A DNA stretch of 36,955 nucleotides from Aureispira sp. CCB-QB1 (GTDB taxonomy: Bacteria; Bacteroidota; Bacteroidia; Chitinophagales; Saprospiraceae): contig CAMBRK010000042.1 in assembly GCA_945870185.1 (NCBI GenBank), forward strand, positions 1 through 36,955, given 5' to 3'. Under the pieces are notes generated by a model. That model was not told where the DNA came from, made no database searches, and saw nothing but the letters and a program-made list of their open reading frames with translations. Each line of letters begins with the position of its first letter. Within the stretch, counting starts at the first letter, position 1. This document shows, piece by piece, positions 16,382 through 25,269 of this stretch. Made by a program: the position numbers and the translations under genes.

Positions 16382-19300
16382 ATGGAAACAAATTTTAATC
16401 AAAATCGCCTTTTTAAAAGACTCCTTATGGTCTTTATAATAGGTGTACTAACACATGTTAGTTCTTATGCACAATCATGTGCATGTAAAGGAGGAGCTAT
16501 TCAAGTGTCTTTAGATGCTTCGGGCTCAGCTACGGTAACAGCATCTATGCTTTTAGCTGACAATGTAACATGTGAGGGTACTCAAACGGTTACCCTAATG
16601 ACTACACCTACAGGTAGTCCCATATCTGGCAGCCCTGATGTAAACTGTAATCATGTAGGGAAAACCTTGTATGGCAAAGTGTCAAATGGCTCTAACTCTT
16701 GTTGGACGACTATTTTAGTCGAAGACAAATTGAGTCCGGTTATCACTTGTCCTACTGGAAATATGACTTTATCTTGTGTTCAAATGAGTACATTTGTTCC
16801 TGCTGTGGTTGAGCCATGTGGTCCTATAAAATTGGACACGATAGCTGAGACTACATTAACTTGTAATGAATTACCTTCGGGTACTGATGCAAACATTTTA
16901 AAACGTGTCATAAGAACATATAGAGCAAAAGATGCAAGCGGAAACGTTTCTGCACCGTGTGTTATCGTATTTGATGTTACCGTAGCAGATTTTGAAGTTA
17001 TTAACTATCCTGTAAACTATGATATCGCACCAGGAAATAATGTAGCATTGGCATGTGATGGTCCTTGGGCTAAATTACCCAACGGTAATCCTTCCCCATT
17101 AAATATCACGACTGGGACAGGTATGTCTGCAGTAACAAAACTTGGAACAGGGGTACCTACACTTTCAGGTGTGAGTTTGTTCAACAATCCTGATCAGTTT
17201 TGTAACTTAATGGTATCATACACTGATTCACAACCAATTAAAGAAATAGGGTGTATGACAAAGATAATGCGTACATGGTCTTTGGTAGAGTGGTCTTGCA
17301 GAAACATAGCTCCTGTCACCAAAGTGCAGGTTTTGGAGATTGTAGATAATGTAGGACCTATTATTACTAATTTACAGCCGTTAGTATTAGCGTCTACGAG
17401 TAATCATACTTGCGAAGGAAGAGTTACCTTACCAAATCCTACACTAGCCGATAATTGCTCATTACCTACAACACTTACAGTAGATATTAATATATTAGTT
17501 AATGGAGACCTAGCTACACCACGTGTAATCATCAAACATGGCGAACCAAAAGTAGCTACTTTGCCAGTGGGAACTCACCTTGCAGTATATACGGCTTATG
17601 ACGCATGTTACAACAAAACTACCAGTTCGGTGGTAGTAGACGTTGAAGATAATACTGCTCCAGTTGCTATTTGTGATGAGTTTGCAACGATAGGCTTAAC
17701 ATCAGATGGAACAGCTCATGTGCCAGCATCAGTATTTGATGATGGAAGTTATGATGAGTGTAAATTACAAAAATTCTTAGTAAGAAGGATGAACCCCACA
17801 GCATGCGGAGCATGTGATGCACCTGTACTTCCTGGTTTTAAACTTTTAGCTTCAAGAAATGGACATTATTATTATACGTCTGATCATCCAGCAATAGGCA
17901 AGGTAGCTTTCAAAACTGCTAAAGCTATGGGTGGTTATGCAGTTTCTTTTGAAACTCCAGCAGAAGCTGAGTGGTTGATTGGACAGTTAAGAGACAAAAA
18001 CCTTACAGATTGTTATTCCATAGGTCTTAATATTCTTAATGGAGCTACATTCCCTGAATTCAAGTGGGAAAGTGGTGCTACATTTAATTATAATGACTTT
18101 TTTGGCACAACGCTTATAGACAAAAATATAGCATATGTATGTGTATCTGGATTAGAGCCAGGACCAGTAGTAAGCTCAAATTTAAACACAACACCTGCTA
18201 GATATATTATTGAAATAACTGACCCTTGTGGGTGGGATTCTTATGCAGACTTCTGTTGTACTGATGTTCCTGCCAATCAAATGGTAGCTTTCAGAGCTGT
18301 AGACGCTTCCGGAAACTTTAATGACTGTATGGTGAGTGCTGTGATTCAGGATAAAATAGGTCCTTCTATCACCTGCCCTGCTCATGTGACAGTAGATTGT
18401 GATTTTGCATATGATCCTTCAAATTTGAATAAAGACTTTGGTGCACCGGAGGTGACAGACAATTGTCGTCCTTTTCCTATACCAGTGCCAGTAGTTGTAA
18501 ATAGTTTAAATAGCTGTAGAATAGGTACCATCACGCGTACTTTTACAGTGACAGATTTAGGAGGTAGATCTTCTTCATGTACACAGGTGATCACTTTCAG
18601 ACCAAATGATGATCAAATTTACAGTGGACCGTCAAACGGAGATTGGCCAAGAGATACTATGGTCACGGGTTGTGGAAACGCTTCAGATCCTAGATTCTTA
18701 CCTGCAGCACTTGGAACAGTAAGACTTACAGATGGAGCATGTTCTCTAGTAGGTGCACAATATGTTGATGAGGTTTATTCGTTCAATCAACCCAATAGTC
18801 CTGCTTGTTTTAAAATTCTAAGAAAATGGACTGTGATCGACTGGTGTCAACCTAAAACAAGTGGTGGATATGAGACTTGGGAAAGAACACAAGAAATCAA
18901 GGTTATAGATAATATCGCTCCTGTAGTACAATTGAATGGTAGACCTCTAATTGGAAATTTACCTAATGTTATTCAATCTACCTTTGATGCAGATTGTGCT
19001 GACGGCCAAGTCACTCTTACAGCTACAGCATCTGATGTATGTACCAATATTTTGAGAAGCAGCTACAAAATTGATGCAAATAATAATGGTACTTTTGATA
19101 TCAATTCTGCAGTATCTTCAAATAACACTATAACCGCATCAGGAACGTATCCTGTAGGAAACCACAGAGTAGTATACACTTGGGAAGATAAGTGTGGAAA
19201 CGTCACATCCATAGAGCAATTATTCTCTATTGTAAATATGAAAGCACCAAATGCAATCGTACTCAACGGACTTTCTATCAGTTTGATGAAAGTATCAGAA

Positions 19301-20812
19301 GGTGAAGGTATGGCAGAAATATGGGCTACAGATTTTGACCCTGATAAAAAGTCAACCCACCCATGTGGATACCCGGTTTTACTTTCATTCGAGCCTACAT
19401 TTAAAAACAATGCAGGAATGTTGACGGGCACACCTAACAAAACATATGATTGTGACCAATTGGGAAGACAAGAAGTGACTATTTATATAGCATCACTTAC
19501 GCCAGCAGGAGATATTGTGGAGACTTCAGTAAAAACATTTATTGATGTACAAGACAATGCAAATCCAAAAATCTGTAAAGATGGCAGAATAGTATCAGTA
19601 AGTGGTGTAATTGCCACAGAAGCTAATGCAGTTCTAGAAAATGCAAATATTGCTTTAATAGGATCAGAAATAGTAACCATAACTGATAAAAGCGGAAGTT
19701 TTGATTTTTCAAATATGCCTTTAGGTGGTCATTATATAGTAACGCCGGAGAAAAATGATGACCATATCAATGGTGTTTCAACTCTCGACCTTGTTATGAT
19801 ACAAAGACATGTATTGGGCATTGAAAAATTAAATTCACCTTACAAACTTATTGCAGCAGATGCCAATAAGGATGGAAAAGTGACGGCTTCAGATCTTACA
19901 GAATTAAGAAAGCTTATCCTAGGAACAAATGTCGTATTGACCCAGAATACTTCATGGAGATTTGTAGATAAAGCATATACATTTAATGATGTAGCAAATG
20001 CACAAGGAGAGGCCTTCCCAGAAGTATATAATATTGAATTATTAAACACAGATATGAAAACCGATTTTATAGCTGTAAAAGTAGGAGATGTCAATGGCAA
20101 TGCCAAAGCAAATAATTTGTCTAATCAAACAGAAGTTAGAAAAAATAACCCATTGGTTATCACCACAGATAATAAAGAATTTTCAGCGGGTACATTAATA
20201 TCTGTGCCAGTAAAGGTGTCTGATGTACAAAATCTTTCAGGAATGCAGTTTACTTTAGAGTTTGATAATAATATGCTTTCTCTTACTGGAGTAGATGCGG
20301 CGGCTCTTAGTATCAATGACAGTAACTTTGGATTTGCAGAAATGCATAATGGAGTGGTTACCATGAGTTGGAATACTGCTAAGGCAATTAATCTTGACGC
20401 TAATACCACTTTATTTACACTTTCGTTCTTGGCCAAAGATCATGGTTCTTTGGATCAGGCAATAGCTGTAAATTCTGCAGTAACAAACTCTGAAGCATAT
20501 GATGAAGAGTCCAACATAATGGATGTTGTTTGGAGAGTTAATAGCACACAAGGTGGTTTTGAGTTGTTCCAGAATAGTCCGAATCCATTTAAAGAAAACA
20601 CAAGAATCAGTTTCAATCTTCCAGAAGCCATGAATGCTAGTATTTCAGTTCATGATGTTACAGGCAAAGTGGTAAAATACATGGATGTAAACGGAGTAAA
20701 AGGATTGAATACTATAGAACTGAACCAAATGGACTTAAGTGCTGGCGTGATGTATTATACATTTCAAGCAGGTGCTTATAAGCAAACCAAAAAAATGGTT
20801 ATTATAGAGTAA
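16382..20812 (+). CDS. Giant T9SS surface protein with HYR-like, C-type-lectin-like, dockerin and cohesin-like modules
   Basis: 1476 residues from the ATG at 16382 (a TTG four codons upstream is rejected). Signal peptide with cleavage near SSYA-QS. Residues about 110-480 and 620-1060 are Cys-rich HYR-like/Ig-like repeats (ITCPTGNMTLSC; ITCPAHVTVDCDF; DNTAPVAICDEF). Between them, about 483-613, is a C-type-lectin-like domain (GHYYYTSDHPAIGKVAFKTA, then AEAEWLIGQL and FKWESGATFNYNDFFG). A carboxypeptidase-regulatory-like beta domain (about 1066-1126) precedes a two-motif dockerin type I (about 1125-1181; ADANKDGKVTASDLTELRKL and a first half STLDLVMIQRHVLG). A cohesin-like beta-sandwich (about 1254-1386; GTLISVPVKVSDVQNLSGMQ) follows. 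It ends with a T9SS type A sorting domain (ELFQNSPNPFKENTRISF). It is probably cell-surface attached and adhesive or scaffolding; no enzyme active site is seen. Confidence 0.9.
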   Translation: METNFNQNRLFKRLLMVFIIGVLTHVSSYAQSCACKGGAIQVSLDASGSATVTASMLLADNVTCEGTQTVTLMTTPTGSPISGSPDVNCNHVGKTLYGKVSNGSNSCWTTILVEDKLSPVITCPTGNMTLSCVQMSTFVPAVVEPCGPIKLDTIAETTLTCNELPSGTDANILKRVIRTYRAKDASGNVSAPCVIVFDVTVADFEVINYPVNYDIAPGNNVALACDGPWAKLPNGNPSPLNITTGTGMSAVTKLGTGVPTLSGVSLFNNPDQFCNLMVSYTDSQPIKEIGCMTKIMRTWSLVEWSCRNIAPVTKVQVLEIVDNVGPIITNLQPLVLASTSNHTCEGRVTLPNPTLADNCSLPTTLTVDINILVNGDLATPRVIIKHGEPKVATLPVGTHLAVYTAYDACYNKTTSSVVVDVEDNTAPVAICDEFATIGLTSDGTAHVPASVFDDGSYDECKLQKFLVRRMNPTACGACDAPVLPGFKLLASRNGHYYYTSDHPAIGKVAFKTAKAMGGYAVSFETPAEAEWLIGQLRDKNLTDCYSIGLNILNGATFPEFKWESGATFNYNDFFGTTLIDKNIAYVCVSGLEPGPVVSSNLNTTPARYIIEITDPCGWDSYADFCCTDVPANQMVAFRAVDASGNFNDCMVSAVIQDKIGPSITCPAHVTVDCDFAYDPSNLNKDFGAPEVTDNCRPFPIPVPVVVNSLNSCRIGTITRTFTVTDLGGRSSSCTQVITFRPNDDQIYSGPSNGDWPRDTMVTGCGNASDPRFLPAALGTVRLTDGACSLVGAQYVDEVYSFNQPNSPACFKILRKWTVIDWCQPKTSGGYETWERTQEIKVIDNIAPVVQLNGRPLIGNLPNVIQSTFDADCADGQVTLTATASDVCTNILRSSYKIDANNNGTFDINSAVSSNNTITASGTYPVGNHRVVYTWEDKCGNVTSIEQLFSIVNMKAPNAIVLNGLSISLMKVSEGEGMAEIWATDFDPDKKSTHPCGYPVLLSFEPTFKNNAGMLTGTPNKTYDCDQLGRQEVTIYIASLTPAGDIVETSVKTFIDVQDNANPKICKDGRIVSVSGVIATEANAVLENANIALIGSEIVTITDKSGSFDFSNMPLGGHYIVTPEKNDDHINGVSTLDLVMIQRHVLGIEKLNSPYKLIAADANKDGKVTASDLTELRKLILGTNVVLTQNTSWRFVDKAYTFNDVANAQGEAFPEVYNIELLNTDMKTDFIAVKVGDVNGNAKANNLSNQTEVRKNNPLVITTDNKEFSAGTLISVPVKVSDVQNLSGMQFTLEFDNNMLSLTGVDAAALSINDSNFGFAEMHNGVVTMSWNTAKAINLDANTTLFTLSFLAKDHGSLDQAIAVNSAVTNSEAYDEESNIMDVVWRVNSTQGGFELFQNSPNPFKENTRISFNLPEAMNASISVHDVTGKVVKYMDVNGVKGLNTIELNQMDLSAGVMYYTFQAGAYKQTKKMVIIE

Positions 20813-20851
20813 TTTGAGTTTTTTGAAATAAGTTTTTTAAGGTTTTGAACC

Positions 20852-20890
20852 AAAGCCCTTTTGCAGTGTCTGATGCAAAGGGGCTTTTTT
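20852..20890 (+). terminator. Strong rho-independent terminator after the large surface protein
   Basis: A 13-bp stem AAGCCCTTTTGCA / TGCAAAGGGGCTT (20853-20865, 20874-20886; one G-T pair) with an 8-base loop, running into TTTTTTATTTTT. It lies 40 bases after the stop codon. Confidence 0.9.
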
Positions 20891-20925
20891 ATTTTTATAG
20901 AATTTATTAACTATCAATATTTTCA

Positions 20926-20933
20926 TATCTTTG
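20926..20933 (+). promoter_or_regulatory. -7 promoter box (TATCTTTG) for ruvX-def
   Basis: TATCTTTG matches TAnnTTTG and ends 8 bases before the ruvX ATG (20942), predicting a leader of only about five bases. It lies just after the upstream terminator, consistent with a new transcription unit. Confidence 0.55.
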
Positions 20934-20941
20934 TGTTATCA

Positions 20942-21352
20942 ATGGCAAGAATCATAGGCATAGATTTTGGTGGGAAAAGGTGTGGCATCTCGGTTACGGA
21001 TCCTTTAAAAATTATTGTAACGGGTTTAGACACCGTAGATACATCAGACTTAATGGCTTATCTTGTTAAATATATGAGCACCGAAGCTGTAGAAAAAATA
21101 GTAGTAGGCCTTCCAGTTCATAGAGATGGCAACTTTACTTATCTAAAAAAGGATATTGATCTTTTTGTAGAAAAACTAAAGTCAGCCTTCCCAGAATTAC
21201 AAGTAGATTTTGGGGATGAGCAATTTTCTTCAAGCCACGCCAAAAAAATTATTTTCGATAGCGGAGTTAAAAAAGAAAAAAGAAAAGACAAATCACTCAT
21301 AGATAAAGTAAGCGCAGTAGTTATTTTACAAAGATATTTGGGACATATTTAA
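20942..21352 (+). CDS. ruvX: RuvX/YqgF-type Holliday junction resolvase or pre-16S rRNA nuclease
   Basis: 136 residues, the normal length, starting MARIIGIDFGGKRCGISVTD, which contains the first catalytic Asp of the RNase H-like fold. VVGLPVHRDG, DEQFSSSHAKK (variant of the usual DER-S/T motif) and LIDKVSAVVILQRYL (third acidic residue) follow. The family is implicated in maturing the 5' end of 16S rRNA and is historically called a putative Holliday junction resolvase. The open frame runs further upstream to 20861, but that part overlaps the previous terminator and the promoter box, so the ATG at 20942 is the start. def follows after 14 bases, in an operon. Confidence 0.93.
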   Translation: MARIIGIDFGGKRCGISVTDPLKIIVTGLDTVDTSDLMAYLVKYMSTEAVEKIVVGLPVHRDGNFTYLKKDIDLFVEKLKSAFPELQVDFGDEQFSSSHAKKIIFDSGVKKEKRKDKSLIDKVSAVVILQRYLGHI

Positions 21353-21366
21353 AATTTAATATAGAA

Positions 21367-21927
21367 ATGATTTTACCAGTTTTTGCATATGGTCAGCCCG
21401 TACTGAAAAAAAAGGCAGTAGATATTGATGCACAATATGAAGACTTCTCTATTTTGTTAGATAATATGTGGGAGACCATGTATGCTGCACATGGTGTAGG
21501 TATAGCCGCTCCACAAATAGGCCTAGCCATCAGGCTTTTTGTTATAGACACAGTCCAAATTATGGATGATGACAAGAAGAGTGAAGGTATAAAAAAAGTG
21601 TTTATCAACGCTCAAATCATTGAAGAAACTGGAGAAATGTGGGCATATGAAGAAGGGTGTCTTAGTATTCCAGATATACGTGGAGATGTAGAGCGTCCAA
21701 AAAAAGTAAGAATACAATATCTTGACGAAAACTTTATAAAACATGATGAAATCTACGAAGGGATTAATGCCCGAGTCATTCAACATGAGTACGACCATAT
21801 AGAAGGAATCTTGTTTGTAGAAAAGTTGAAACCACTCAAGAAAAAACTTATCCAACGTAAACTCAATGATATCAAAGCGGGAAAAGCAAGTGCAGATTAC
21901 AAAATAAAGTTTGCTAGATTTGCATAA
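21367..21927 (+). CDS. def: Peptide deformylase
   Basis: 186 residues containing all three deformylase motifs: GVGIAAPQIG (motif 1), EEGCLSIP (motif 2, metal-ligand Cys) and QHEYDHIEG (motif 3, HExxH-like with the two metal His and the catalytic Glu). The enzyme removes the formyl group from N-terminal Met of nascent proteins; it is metal-dependent (Fe/Zn) and cytoplasmic. The start ATG at 21367 gives MILPVFAYGQPVLKKKA, matching the family start. It is co-oriented with and 14 bases from ruvX. It is tail-to-tail with the RNase H gene, with only 3 bases between stops and no hairpin visible there. Confidence 0.97.
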   Translation: MILPVFAYGQPVLKKKAVDIDAQYEDFSILLDNMWETMYAAHGVGIAAPQIGLAIRLFVIDTVQIMDDDKKSEGIKKVFINAQIIEETGEMWAYEEGCLSIPDIRGDVERPKKVRIQYLDENFIKHDEIYEGINARVIQHEYDHIEGILFVEKLKPLKKKLIQRKLNDIKAGKASADYKIKFARFA

Positions 21928-21930
21928 AAG

Positions 21931-22560
21931 TTACTTTCTGCCAAAATCAGCAGGTATTTCTCCCCAAGACTCTGTATTCCATTTGATGATTTTATTTTGA
22001 AATTTATTGTTTTTTAGCCAGTTTTCAGCCCGACCGATGAGATCAAAAAGTACTTTGTTTTTTGAACTTAATGCTAAGTTGGTCTTTACCTTTTTATTTC
22101 TGACCCAACTCATAGCAGTAACCGAGTCCGTATAAATGGAGGTATGATCATTATTTAATTTTTGAAGCATAGCTAATGCATGTACTAAAGCCAAAAACTC
22201 TCCAATATTATTAGTTCCTTGTTCAAAGGGACCTTGATGGAAAATAAGTTTTTTGGATGCGGTCTCTACACATTGATATTCCATTAATCCGGGGTTTCCG
22301 CTGCACGCTGCATCAACAGATATACTGTCCTTGACTATATTTTCCTTACTCTCAGAACTAATAGACGCATTTGAACTGCTTTTTTTCACAAACTCAAAAT
22401 AATTTCTTTTTTGAGCATATTCGGCTTCTGCCAATGAATCGAATGCCTTATACTTTGCAGTTGGGTGTCCTTTGATTTGAAGCTGGCAATCATCCCACGA
22501 AATATAAATTCCTGGACTGATTCCTTCCCAAACCACATAATATTTTTGTTTCTTTGCCAA
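21931..22560 (-). CDS. Ribonuclease H with N-terminal RNA/DNA-hybrid-binding (viroplasmin-type) domain
   Basis: 209 residues from a TTG start. The N-terminal about 55 residues (KKQKYYVVWEGISPGIYISWDDCQLQIKG, read in pieces, then AFDSLAEAEYA) form the RNase H1 hybrid-binding / caulimovirus viroplasmin domain. The C-terminal domain has the RNase H carboxylates: SVDAACSGNPG, GEFLALVHAL, YTDSVTA and PADFGRK. It cleaves RNA in RNA-DNA hybrids. The family normally begins MAKKQKFYVV-like; here the codon before AKKQKYYVV is TTG at 22560. An ATG at 22644 would add 28 odd residues and lies upstream of the promoter box at 22605-22612, so TTG is preferred. It is convergent with def. Confidence 0.88.
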   Translation of the reverse strand: MAKKQKYYVVWEGISPGIYISWDDCQLQIKGHPTAKYKAFDSLAEAEYAQKRNYFEFVKKSSSNASISSESKENIVKDSISVDAACSGNPGLMEYQCVETASKKLIFHQGPFEQGTNNIGEFLALVHALAMLQKLNNDHTSIYTDSVTAMSWVRNKKVKTNLALSSKNKVLFDLIGRAENWLKNNKFQNKIIKWNTESWGEIPADFGRK

Positions 22561-22604
22561 AATTTTTAAACCTAAATAACTAAAATGAGTTCTAATATGA
22601 AGGC

Positions 22605-22612
22605 CAAAAGTA
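22605..22612 (-). promoter_or_regulatory. -7 promoter box (TACTTTTG) for the RNase H gene
   Basis: The minus strand reads TACTTTTGGCC, an exact TAnnTTTG. It is 45 bases before the TTG start at 22560 and downstream of the ATG at 22644, so it decides the start. A TTTG lies upstream with a 24-base spacer, slightly long. Confidence 0.5.
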
Positions 22613-22744
22613 CAATAAAACCACCACTTTTGGCGACAAATCATAGCCAATTCCTATGGTGCGAAGTAAAAAGTGATTATTCTGAAGTAATTTTGGACCG
22701 GAATAGGAAATTCAATTTAGGTTAAATTTCAATTCGCAAAAGTA

Positions 22745-23515
22745 ATGTTTATAGATACACACGCTCATATTTATAGTGAAGAATTCGTAGAAGATCTTGA
22801 CATAATGATTCATAATGCCCATCTCCAGGGGATAACAGATATTTACATGCCTAATATTGATAGTTCGTCACTAGATAACATGTTAAAAATCCAAGATGAT
22901 CATAGTAATTGTCACGCTATGGTCGGATTACACCCATGTTATGTAAAAGAAAACTACAAATACGAGCTTAAAACTATGGAAAAATATCTAAATGAGCATA
23001 AATTTTGTGCAGTTGGCGAAATAGGCATAGATTTACATTGGGACAAAACATTTGCATTGGAACAAGAAGAAGTATTCCAAATTCAAATAGAAATCGCCAA
23101 AAATTCGAACCTTCCTATTATAATTCATTCAAGAGAATCTTTGGATAAAACCATAAATACAGTTAAAAGGCTTCAAGATGGACGTTTAAATGGTATATTT
23201 CATTGTTTTAATGGTAGCTTGGAACAAGCAAAACAAATTATAGACCTTGGATTCTATATGGGCATAGGAGGAGTTATAACTTATAAAAATGCAGGTGTTG
23301 CAGAGGTAATAGCACAAGTTGACTTGACCCATCTAGTTTTGGAAACGGATGCTCCATATTTAAGCCCAGTACCTTATAGAGGCAAAAGAAATGAGCCTTC
23401 ATATATTAAGACAATAGCTCATAAACTGGCAGAAATCAAACAATCAGATATGTCAGAAATAGCATCCGTCACGACAATTAATGCAAAAAATATTTTTTTA
23501 ACACACCAAAAGTAA
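22745..23515 (+). CDS. TatD family metal-dependent hydrolase (DNase)
   Basis: 256 residues, the usual TatD length and TIM-barrel pattern. The metal ligands are visible: His-x-His in MFIDTHAHIYSEE, Glu in AVGEIGIDLH, His in IIIHSRES, His in IFHCFNGS, and Asp in LETDAPYLSP, followed by PYRGKRNEPSYI. TatD proteins are Mg-dependent 3'-5' exonucleases/DNases involved in DNA repair and quality control. The ATG at 22745 gives the conserved N-terminus directly. The gene is divergent from the RNase H gene; a near-match promoter (TAAATTTC) is upstream but not called. It is followed by 190 bases with no feature before the tRNA. Confidence 0.95.
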   Translation: MFIDTHAHIYSEEFVEDLDIMIHNAHLQGITDIYMPNIDSSSLDNMLKIQDDHSNCHAMVGLHPCYVKENYKYELKTMEKYLNEHKFCAVGEIGIDLHWDKTFALEQEEVFQIQIEIAKNSNLPIIIHSRESLDKTINTVKRLQDGRLNGIFHCFNGSLEQAKQIIDLGFYMGIGGVITYKNAGVAEVIAQVDLTHLVLETDAPYLSPVPYRGKRNEPSYIKTIAHKLAEIKQSDMSEIASVTTINAKNIFLTHQK

Positions 23516-23705
23516 AAGGATTTTCGTCTATGGGTAATAAAGAGAGTAAATTCAATTTTATACTTCAAGTTAATCTAAAGTAAAATTTTTTGCAAAATTA
23601 ATATAGCAATAATCAAATGAAATATAACAATATATATATTATTAAAATAAGTATTACTTAAAAACATTTTGTAATTACAAGTAATTTTTCAACATTTGCG
23701 GTGTT

Positions 23706-23793
23706 GGAGAGTTGTCCGAGCGGTTTAAGGAGCACGCCTGGAAAGTGTGTATACCTCAAAAGGGTATCGAGGGTTCGAATCCCTCACTCTCCG
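23706..23793 (+). tRNA. tRNA-Ser (anticodon GGA)
   Basis: 88 nucleotides. The 7-bp acceptor stem is GGAGAGT / ACTCTCC. The anticodon stem CACGC / GTGTG encloses the loop CTGGAAA (anticodon GGA, reading UCC and UCU). A long class II variable arm and the T-arm GAGGG-TTCGAAT-CCCTC follow. The discriminator is G and CCA is not encoded. It lies alone, just upstream of exbB. Confidence 0.97.
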
Positions 23794-23897
23794 CAAAAAA
23801 AAAGAATAGAATAGTAAATATTTAAAAATAATTAATAATTTTAACCTTTATTTTGTATATCACTTTTTAATTATCTTAAAACGTAAATTAACAAATC

Positions 23898-24728
23898 ATG
23901 CGAAAACTTTTATTTTTAATCGGTGTGTTTATGGTAGCATCTTATTTTGGTGCTCATGATGTTTTAGCACAAACGGCAGATTCAGTTGCAGCAGCGGCAG
24001 GTGAGGCGGTAGATTCAATGGCTTCAGCAGGCCCAGCAGCGGCAGAAGCGGTTACAGAAACCGTAACAGCGGCAGCAGAAACAACAGAAGATGTTGGCGC
24101 TTTCCAAACTTTGAAAGAAAAATTTATCGAAGGAGACTGGATTTGGATGACCCCAGTACTTGCTTGTATGATCTTTGGTTTAGCATTCTGTATTGAAAGA
24201 ATTATCACTTTAAATATAGCATCAGCAAATACAGATACATTGATGTCCAAAATTGACGATAAGTTAACATCTGGAGATATTGAAGGCGCAAAGGAAGTTG
24301 CTAAAGCTACTCCTGGTCCTGCAGCAAGTGTAATATATGAAGGGCTTAGAAACGTTGCCGGTGGTGCAGAAGGAGTAGAAAAGGCTATCGTTTCTTACGG
24401 TTCAGTACAAATGTCTCTTTTAGAAAAAGGATTAGTTTGGATTTCATTGTTCATAGCACTAGCTCCGATGTTAGGATTCTTAGGTACGGTTATTGGTATG
24501 ATTCAAGCTTTCGACAAAATCCAAGCGGCTGGAGATATTTCTCCTACAGTAGTTGCAGGTGGTATTAAGGTGGCACTTTTGACTACAGTATTTGGACTTA
24601 TAGTAGCTATTGTACTTCAAATTTTTTATAATTATATCGTTTCAAAAATCGATGCAATCACTATGAAGATGGAAGAATCTTCTATTGCATTAGTAGAGCT
24701 TATGTTGAGAAATAAGTCATTTAAATAA
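23898..24728 (+). CDS. exbB: ExbB/TolQ/MotA family proton channel protein
   Basis: 276 residues. A cleavable-type signal (MRKLLFLIGVFMVASYFGAHD ... LAQ, read in pieces) is followed by an Ala/Glu/Thr-rich low-complexity stretch (about 28-65: VAAAAGEAVDS, AEAVTETVTAAAE). Three transmembrane helices typical of ExbB follow, about 75-97 (WMTPVLACMIFGLAF), 176-200 (LFIALAPMLGFLGTVIGMI) and 223-247 (LLTTVFGLIVAIVLQIF). The motif APMLGFLGTVIGMIQAF is diagnostic. ExbB pentamers with ExbD use proton motive force to drive TonB-dependent uptake or gliding/secretion systems. It is first in an operon with a 4-TM protein and two ExbD proteins; tonB is not adjacent. Confidence 0.93.
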   Translation: MRKLLFLIGVFMVASYFGAHDVLAQTADSVAAAAGEAVDSMASAGPAAAEAVTETVTAAAETTEDVGAFQTLKEKFIEGDWIWMTPVLACMIFGLAFCIERIITLNIASANTDTLMSKIDDKLTSGDIEGAKEVAKATPGPAASVIYEGLRNVAGGAEGVEKAIVSYGSVQMSLLEKGLVWISLFIALAPMLGFLGTVIGMIQAFDKIQAAGDISPTVVAGGIKVALLTTVFGLIVAIVLQIFYNYIVSKIDAITMKMEESSIALVELMLRNKSFK

Positions 24729-24754
24729 TTTTTTAATCATTAAAATAAATTAAA

Positions 24755-25252
24755 ATGACTAAATTATATAATTATTTGGTAAAAAATGGAGACGCCGTAG
24801 CTGTTGGGGTTAGCGCAGTGTTATTCATTATCTTTGCTTTAGCAATTTACCTGGGATCTTCTTCAGGAGGATACAACTTAAACGAATTAATAGATAGAAA
24901 AGATTTGTCTGATGTAAATTGTTTCAATCCTGGATTATGGATGGCGATAATATTGTTAGTTTTAGCAATATTTTTAACTGTTGCTGGTATCGTCTCTGAT
25001 TTATTCAAAAACATTAAATCTGGCTCAAAAAGCATTTTTGGATTTTTAGGTATCATTGTAGTTTTCATAGCGCTATATTTTACTTCTTCTTACGATTCAG
25101 GGGGAAGATTTGGAGCATATTGGGGCCCAGAATTTAATATTACCGAGGGTCTAAGCAAATTTATATCTGCTGGACTATATACCATGATGGCAATGGCATT
25201 TATTTCTTTCTTCCTAATAATCTTTTTTGAGATTAAAAGTTTTTTCAAATAA
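24755..25252 (+). CDS. Conserved four-helix membrane protein of the ExbB-ExbD operon
   Basis: 165 residues with four hydrophobic segments at about 16-36, 63-85, 94-114 and 137-160, and a short loop NLNELIDRKDLSDVNCFNP. I recall uncharacterised proteins of this type between exbB and exbD in Bacteroidota, but no function is known to me. It sits 26 bases after exbB and 17 bases before exbD, same strand, so it is almost certainly co-transcribed. It may be an accessory or assembly subunit of the proton channel; that is inference from position only. Confidence 0.8.
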   Translation: MTKLYNYLVKNGDAVAVGVSAVLFIIFALAIYLGSSSGGYNLNELIDRKDLSDVNCFNPGLWMAIILLVLAIFLTVAGIVSDLFKNIKSGSKSIFGFLGIIVVFIALYFTSSYDSGGRFGAYWGPEFNITEGLSKFISAGLYTMMAMAFISFFLIIFFEIKSFFK

Positions 25253-25269
25253 TTAATTAAGTAATTATT

